NCBI GenBank assembly: GCA_030603745.1
Contig: JAUVXE010000001.1
Span: 145,641-209,640, forward strand
Reading direction: 5' to 3'
From: Coriobacteriia bacterium
GTDB lineage: Bacteria > Actinomycetota > Coriobacteriia > Anaerosomatales > SLCP01
Length of the DNA stretch: 64,000 nucleotides
Part shown: piece by piece, positions 60,245 to 64,000 of the stretch
Layout: each line of letters starts with the position of its first letter
How positions within the stretch are numbered: position 1 is the stretch's first letter
The notes under the pieces: generated by a model
Seen by the model: the letters and a program-made list of their open reading frames with translations, nothing else
What the model was told of the DNA's origin: nothing
Database searches by the model: none
Program-made: the position numbers and the translations under genes

Positions 60245-60850
60245 TCAGTCCTTCGGGTCGCTGTCGCGCGTTCGCGCGTGGGATTCGACGATGTGGGCGA
60301 GCTCGTCCGTGGCCCGCTCGACGTCGTCATTTATTACCACATAGTCGTAGGTACCCGCAATCTTGAGCTCCTCGACCGCCGCGCAGAGCCGACGCTCGAT
60401 CTGCTCGGGCGTCTCGCTCCCGCGGCCGATGAGCCTGCGACGGAGCTCCTCGAACGAGGGCGGCTCGATGAAGACCAGGACCGCCGAGGGAAGGGCGCGC
60501 TTGACCTGGCCGGCGCCCTGCGGGTCGATCTCGAGGATCACGTCCTGTCCGGCGGCGACCCGTTCCTCGACCTTCGAGCGCAGCGTGCCGTAGCGGTTGC
60601 CATGGACCTCGGCCCACTCGAGGAAGCCGTCCCCGGCCACGAGCCGGTCGAACTCCTCGCGCGCGAGGAAGTGGTAGTGGACGCCCTCGACCTCACCGGG
60701 GCGGGGCTCACGGGTCGTCGCCGACACCGAGAGCCAAAGGCCGGGGACCCGGTCGAGCAACGCTCTGACCAGGGTCCCCTTGCCTGCCCCAGAGGGACCC
60801 GAGACGATGAAGACATCGCCCCGGCTATCACCCCCGCGGTTCGGTTCCAC
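60245..60850 (-). CDS. gmk: Guanylate kinase
   Basis: This 201-aa enzyme phosphorylates GMP to GDP. The P-loop is SGPSGAGKGTLV, followed by SVSATTREPRPGEVEGVHYHF and FLEWAEVHGNRYG. The GTG 60850 is the likely start, though no strong ribosome-binding site precedes it. It follows mihF by 27 bases, the usual actinobacterial mihF-gmk-rpoZ order. Confidence 0.95.
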   Translation of the reverse strand: MEPNRGGDSRGDVFIVSGPSGAGKGTLVRALLDRVPGLWLSVSATTREPRPGEVEGVHYHFLAREEFDRLVAGDGFLEWAEVHGNRYGTLRSKVEERVAAGQDVILEIDPQGAGQVKRALPSAVLVFIEPPSFEELRRRLIGRGSETPEQIERRLCAAVEELKIAGTYDYVVINDDVERATDELAHIVESHARTRDSDPKD

Positions 60851-60877
60851 TATCGATGAGTCCCGGCAGCGCCGAGG

Positions 60878-61186
60878 CTAGCCGAGCTTCTCCATGAGGG
60901 CCTCGCGCTGGCGGGCGCCCAGGCCCTGGATGCGACGGCTCTCGGAGATCTCGAGCTCCTCCATGATCTTGGCGGCCTTCGCCTTGCCGTAGCCCGGGAG
61001 GCTCTCGAGCAGGGTGGAGACCTTCATGCGAGCGACGATCGGATCGTCGGTCTTGGCCATGACGTCAGCGAACGACATCTTGCCGTCCTTGATCTTCGCG
61101 CGGAGCTCGGCGCGCTTCTGGCGGGCCTCGGCTGCCTTCTTGAGTGCAGCCTGGCGATCCGCGTCAGAAAGGTTCGGAAGTGCCAT
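60878..61186 (-). CDS. mihF: Integration host factor, actinobacterial type (mIHF)
   Basis: This 102-aa nucleoid protein has RMKVSTLLESLPGYGKAKAA and MEELEISESRRIQGLGARQR, the S13-like helix-two-turn-helix of mIHF. It bends DNA and controls recombination and transcription. GAGGAGGAACG precedes the ATG. Its presence is one of the clearest actinobacterial signs in the window. A -35/-10 promoter lies upstream at 61231-61260. Confidence 0.95.
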   Translation of the reverse strand: MALPNLSDADRQAALKKAAEARQKRAELRAKIKDGKMSFADVMAKTDDPIVARMKVSTLLESLPGYGKAKAAKIMEELEISESRRIQGLGARQREALMEKLG

Positions 61187-61230
61187 CGTTCCTCCTCGTC
61201 CTCAGGGCGGAGCTTGCTGGACGCCCCACG

Positions 61231-61278
61231 ATTGTACGCACAACCGCGGAACGCTTACAACCTACGTCACTCCAGTGA
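61231..61278 (-). promoter_or_regulatory. mihF promoter and adjacent inverted repeat
   Basis: TTGTAA (61255-61260) and TACAAT (61231-61236) on the minus strand are separated by 18 bases. This is the only classical -35/-10 pair I find. Directly upstream lies TCACT-CC-AGTGA (61267-61278), a possible operator for mihF and the genes behind it (gmk, rpoZ, thiI). Confidence 0.6.
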
Positions 61279-61314
61279 TGATACGCCTGACCTGCGGGGA
61301 TGCCAACCCTTGCC

Positions 61315-61902
61315 TCAGAGGCGACGGCTTCCCGGCGAGTCGAGGGGTACTCCGGACAGGCAGTGGCCACACTCCGCGGGCTCCCAGGACTCGACCTCGA
61401 GTCTCAAGAGAGGGATGAGTTCGTCGGCGAATCGCTTTTCTCCGCCGCGGTCGATGATCGACACGACGCCGGCGACCTCTCCCCCGCGCTCACGGACCAA
61501 AGCGGCGACCTCGGCGACCGATCCACCCGTCGTGACCACGTCTTCTACGATGAGCACGCGCGCGCCGGCCGGCACCTCGAACGACCTGCGGAAGCGCATC
61601 GAGCCCCCCTCGCGTTCGCTGAAGATGAACTTGACCCCGAGGGCCTGGGCGACCGCGAAACCGATGATGATGCCGCCCACGGCCGGCGCGGCGACGAGGT
61701 CCACGCCGCGTCCGGAGATCTTGGCCGCCGCGGTGCGAGCGAGCGCGGTGGTGAGGCCGGGATCCTCGAGGACACGCGCGCACTGCACGTACGTGTCGGA
61801 GTGGCGGCCGCTCGTCAGCGAGAAGTGTCCCCTCAGGATCGCGCCTGCCTCCTCGAGCGCGTTCAGGACCTCCGCCTCGGTCATGATGTCCGGTCCGTTC
61901 AT
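61315..61902 (-). CDS. pyrE: Orotate phosphoribosyltransferase
   Basis: This 195-aa enzyme joins orotate and PRPP in pyrimidine synthesis. It has HFSLTSGRHSDTYVQCARVL, APAVGGIIIGFAVAQALGVK and the PRPP loop VLIVEDVVTTGGSVAEV. The start ATG 61902 has GGGTAGGGG upstream; a longer frame to 62307 overlaps pyrF. pyrF is 8 bases upstream on the same strand, so both steps from orotate to UMP are together. Confidence 0.95.
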   Translation of the reverse strand: MNGPDIMTEAEVLNALEEAGAILRGHFSLTSGRHSDTYVQCARVLEDPGLTTALARTAAAKISGRGVDLVAAPAVGGIIIGFAVAQALGVKFIFSEREGGSMRFRRSFEVPAGARVLIVEDVVTTGGSVAEVAALVRERGGEVAGVVSIIDRGGEKRFADELIPLLRLEVESWEPAECGHCLSGVPLDSPGSRRL

Positions 61903-61910
61903 GGGTTCCC

Positions 61911-62633
61911 CTACCCTTCCTCGATGATCCGCTCGACCGCGCCGACGGGCGAGTCGGCCCTGGTCACGGGTCGCCCGATGACGAGGTGGGACGCGCCCGC
62001 CGCGATCGCCGCTCCGGGCGTCGCGATGCGCGCCTGGTCGCCCGCCGCGGCCCACGACGGCCGCACGCCGGGCGTGACCACGAGCGCCTCCGGGCCGAGG
62101 AGCTCCCGGGACCGTGCGGCCTCCCTCGGCGAGCAGACCACGCCCTGCACTCCGGCGTCGCGCGCGAGCAGCGTCAACAGCTCGACCTGGGCCGCCGGCG
62201 TGCGGTCGACCCCGGTGGCGGCCAGCACGCCTGAGTCGATACTCGTGAGCACGGTGACGGCGATGACGTCGGGGGTGTCCGCACCACACTCGCTGCTCGC
62301 GGCGCACGCGCCCCGGACCGCCGCGCGCATCATCTCGACGCCTCCCGCCGCATGCACCGTGAACATGCTCGCGCCGAGGCGGGTGACCTCGCGCGCCGCC
62401 CCCTCCACCTGGTGCGGGATGTCGTGGAGCTTGAGGTCGACGAAGACCTTGAACCCGAGCTCACGCAGCTTCGCCACGATCTCGGGTCCCTCGGCGTAGT
62501 AGAGCGTCATCCCGACCTTGAGGTGGGTGACGTGCCCACGAAGCGTGCGCGCGAGCGTGAGCGCGGTGTGTGCGTCGGTGTCCAGCGCGACGATGAGCGC
62601 GTCACGCACCTTCTCCTGAGCCGTTCGGGTCAT
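61911..62633 (-). CDS. pyrF: Orotidine-5'-phosphate decarboxylase
   Basis: This 240-aa enzyme makes UMP. It has LIVALDTDAHTALTLAR, KVGMTLYYAEGP, the catalytic FVDLKLHDIPHQV (Asp-Lys-Asp) and TPGVRPSWAAAGDQAR. It begins 2 bases after the stop of the next gene upstream (ATG 62633). The longer frame to 63089 is inside that gene. Confidence 0.95.
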   Translation of the reverse strand: MTRTAQEKVRDALIVALDTDAHTALTLARTLRGHVTHLKVGMTLYYAEGPEIVAKLRELGFKVFVDLKLHDIPHQVEGAAREVTRLGASMFTVHAAGGVEMMRAAVRGACAASSECGADTPDVIAVTVLTSIDSGVLAATGVDRTPAAQVELLTLLARDAGVQGVVCSPREAARSRELLGPEALVVTPGVRPSWAAAGDQARIATPGAAIAAGASHLVIGRPVTRADSPVGAVERIIEEG

Positions 62634-62635
62634 GC

Positions 62636-64000
62636 CTAGAACCACAGCCTCTCGATGTCGAAGGAGCGCTCGGGGCCCTCCCAGATGGTCGTGCGTCCCC
62701 CGCCGCGGTGGTCGTAGCGCGAGACGATCGTCTTGGTGGTACCGTCCCGGTCGCTCCACTCCTCGTCGAGCGCGAGGATCCCGCCCTCGGCGTGCCAGTC
62801 CGAGCTGAACGCCGAGGGAGCCCCGCCGACCTGCCGGACCCCGGCGTCGGAGAGCATCCACAGCTCGCCCTCGGCGACGATGGCCACCCCGTCGGGGCCG
62901 CCGCCGAGGATCGCGAGGTCCCACGCAGAGCCGACCGACGGGGGTACGTCCGCCCCCATCACGTCGAACGCCTCGCGGGCCACGCCCCCGGGCTCGAGCA
63001 CCATGAGCACCGTGGCGCCGTCGCCCCACTCGTCGAGGCTCGAGACGTCGACCGTGGTCATGAAGAGCCGGTCCGCCGAGGGGTGCCACGCGACCCCGCC
63101 GGCAGGGCTCCAGCCCGAGAGCGAGGTCGTGACGGCCTCTGCGACGACCTCCCCGGTCGCGCCTTCGACGACGAGAACGCGCATCGCGGAGGCGAGCGGC
63201 GCGATGTCGACGGCGGTCCCGGCACCGGCCGAGGTCCAGGCGCCTCCCCCGTCTCCGCCCGCTGCTGAGAGCGGCTCGTCGGCGACGCCCCGCCGCTCCA
63301 CGAGCGCGAGATAGGCTCCTGAGGCCGACCAGCCCGCCACGTCGAACGTCTTGAAGTCGTCGGGAAGCTCTGCCTTGTGCCCGTCACCGGAGGAGGCGGC
63401 GTTGTTGAGGAGCAGCCGTGCCGGGTAGACGCCCCGCAGCGGGTCGATCTCGGGGTAGGCCACCCACTCGCCCGGTCCGGGGAGCGGCTCCCACCGCGCG
63501 TCGACGCGGTCGGTGGGCCGCGAGGCGGGATCGCCGAGCCTCCAGCCGAGCAGCTCGTCCGGCACGCGGTCGCCCGACTCCTCGATCCAGCCGTCGAGCA
63601 CCCGCGCGGCGGGGTCTCCCTCCGGCACCAGCCACACGACGGCTCCTGCCGGCTCCACGGCGACCAGGTGGAATCCCTCCTCGACACGCGTGTCGCCCGT
63701 CTCGAGCTCGATCGCCACGACCATCGGGACCTCCTCCGCCGAGGAGGTCTGTATCACCGCGAACCTGCCGTCGCCGGTCCAGTGGACCGACTCGGCGCCG
63801 GACGCGTAGATCTCCTCGACGCCCTCGAACGCCGAGCGGGCGACCAACACGCTCGTCACCGCGCAGCCACAGCAGAGCAGAAGCGCGATGAGCACCGCGG
63901 CAAGCACGATCGCCGTGGTGCGGCGGCGCGGCTCCTCGGTGCCGACCGGGATCGGCGGGGCGGCGGGCGTCGTCGGGACCGGAGTCTCGGGGATCGGGGT
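62636..64000 (-). CDS. Membrane-anchored beta-propeller-like protein, 5' end outside window
   Basis: This protein is at least 455 aa, open to the end of the window. It has a Pro/Thr-rich N-terminal part (PIPETPVPTTPAAPPIPV), one membrane helix (VLAAVLIALLLCCGCAVTSV) and a large extracytoplasmic domain of repeated WS-containing strands (WTGDGRFAVI, WSASGAYLALV, WHPSADRLFMT, WDLAILGG). That suggests a WD40/TolB-like propeller. No enzyme motif is seen. GTG 63907 is an internal alternative start, but the frame is continuous upstream, so the true start is probably beyond 64000. Confidence 0.7.
   Translation of the reverse strand, partial: TPIPETPVPTTPAAPPIPVGTEEPRRRTTAIVLAAVLIALLLCCGCAVTSVLVARSAFEGVEEIYASGAESVHWTGDGRFAVIQTSSAEEVPMVVAIELETGDTRVEEGFHLVAVEPAGAVVWLVPEGDPAARVLDGWIEESGDRVPDELLGWRLGDPASRPTDRVDARWEPLPGPGEWVAYPEIDPLRGVYPARLLLNNAASSGDGHKAELPDDFKTFDVAGWSASGAYLALVERRGVADEPLSAAGGDGGGAWTSAGAGTAVDIAPLASAMRVLVVEGATGEVVAEAVTTSLSGWSPAGGVAWHPSADRLFMTTVDVSSLDEWGDGATVLMVLEPGGVAREAFDVMGADVPPSVGSAWDLAILGGGPDGVAIVAEGELWMLSDAGVRQVGGAPSAFSSDWHAEGGILALDEEWSDRDGTTKTIVSRYDHRGGGRTTIWEGPERSFDIERLWF

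Overview
The window is about 64 kb of GC-rich, densely packed bacterial chromosome. It carries no mobile elements, no rRNA and no CRISPR array; the only RNA gene seen is a tRNA-Pro(GGG). The gene set points to an anaerobic member of the Actinomycetota, most like Coriobacteriia and the Anaerosomatales/OPB41 group. The actinobacterial signs are an mIHF-type integration host factor, an FHA protein next to an FtsR-type MerR regulator, a DUF881-Sbp-DUF881 block and an RsiG-like protein. The anaerobic signs are two ferredoxin-dependent 2-oxoacid oxidoreductases, a two-subunit glycine decarboxylase and a polyferredoxin membrane protein. The taxonomic placement is inference; no marker such as 16S rRNA is present.

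Layout. 1-2.0 kb: purine (partial) and uracil permeases. 2.2-13.5 kb, minus strand: one long, mostly overlapping gene string, iorA-iorB-ACT-livK-livK-livH-livM-livG-livF-paaK, followed by three small proteins. It looks like an amino-acid uptake and aryl/branched-chain amino-acid fermentation operon. 13.6-16.0 kb: a divergent pair of secreted coiled-coil cell-wall enzymes (NlpC/P60 and RlpA-like). 16.1-19.5 kb, minus: apt, hpt, a PD-(D/E)XK-like protein, FtsR-type MerR, an FHA protein, an 86-aa protein and an RsiG-like c-di-GMP-binding candidate, with a promoter in front of the last. 19.6-24.8 kb, minus: the complete glycine cleavage system (gcvT, gcvH, gcvPA, gcvPB) plus a LipM-type octanoyltransferase. 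24.8-27.3 kb: a D,D-carboxypeptidase, divergent from a pilin-like gene and a degenerate GGDEF membrane protein. 27.3-33 kb, minus: a second ACT-paaK pair, a VanW protein and DUF881-Sbp-DUF881. 33.1-38.2 kb, minus: a nucleotidyltransferase/phosphomannomutase fusion, pgsA-like, tRNA-Pro, DUF190 and coaBC. 38.3-41 kb, plus: korAB.

41-47.5 kb, minus: three consecutive membrane GGDEF + HD-GYP proteins. 47.6-50 kb, minus: an alpha-oxoamine synthase (kbl/bioF type) behind a strong candidate operator, and a NapH-like iron-sulfur protein. 50.2-56.4 kb: a DJ-1 protein, one ABC-2 exporter on the minus strand, and a divergent response regulator-histidine kinase-ABC-2 exporter operon. 56.7-57.6 kb: SHOCT and DUF305 proteins. 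57.6-61.2 kb, minus: a queuosine-tRNA mannosyltransferase homologue, thiI, rpoZ, gmk and mihF. 61.3-64 kb, minus: pyrE, pyrF and a partial beta-propeller-like membrane protein.

Most neighbouring genes on a strand overlap by ATGA or GTGA or abut, so many real starts are GTG. Two themes deserve attention. The first is c-di-GMP: three GGDEF/HD-GYP hybrids in a row, a decayed GGDEF membrane protein and an RsiG-like protein carrying E-x3-S-x2-R-x3-H-x3-D. The second is ferredoxin-linked fermentation of amino acids, with duplicated ACT-paaK pairs. The pgsA...DUF881-Sbp-DUF881...gcvH...FHA-merR order also resembles Mycobacterium tuberculosis Rv1822-Rv1828, with extra genes inserted.
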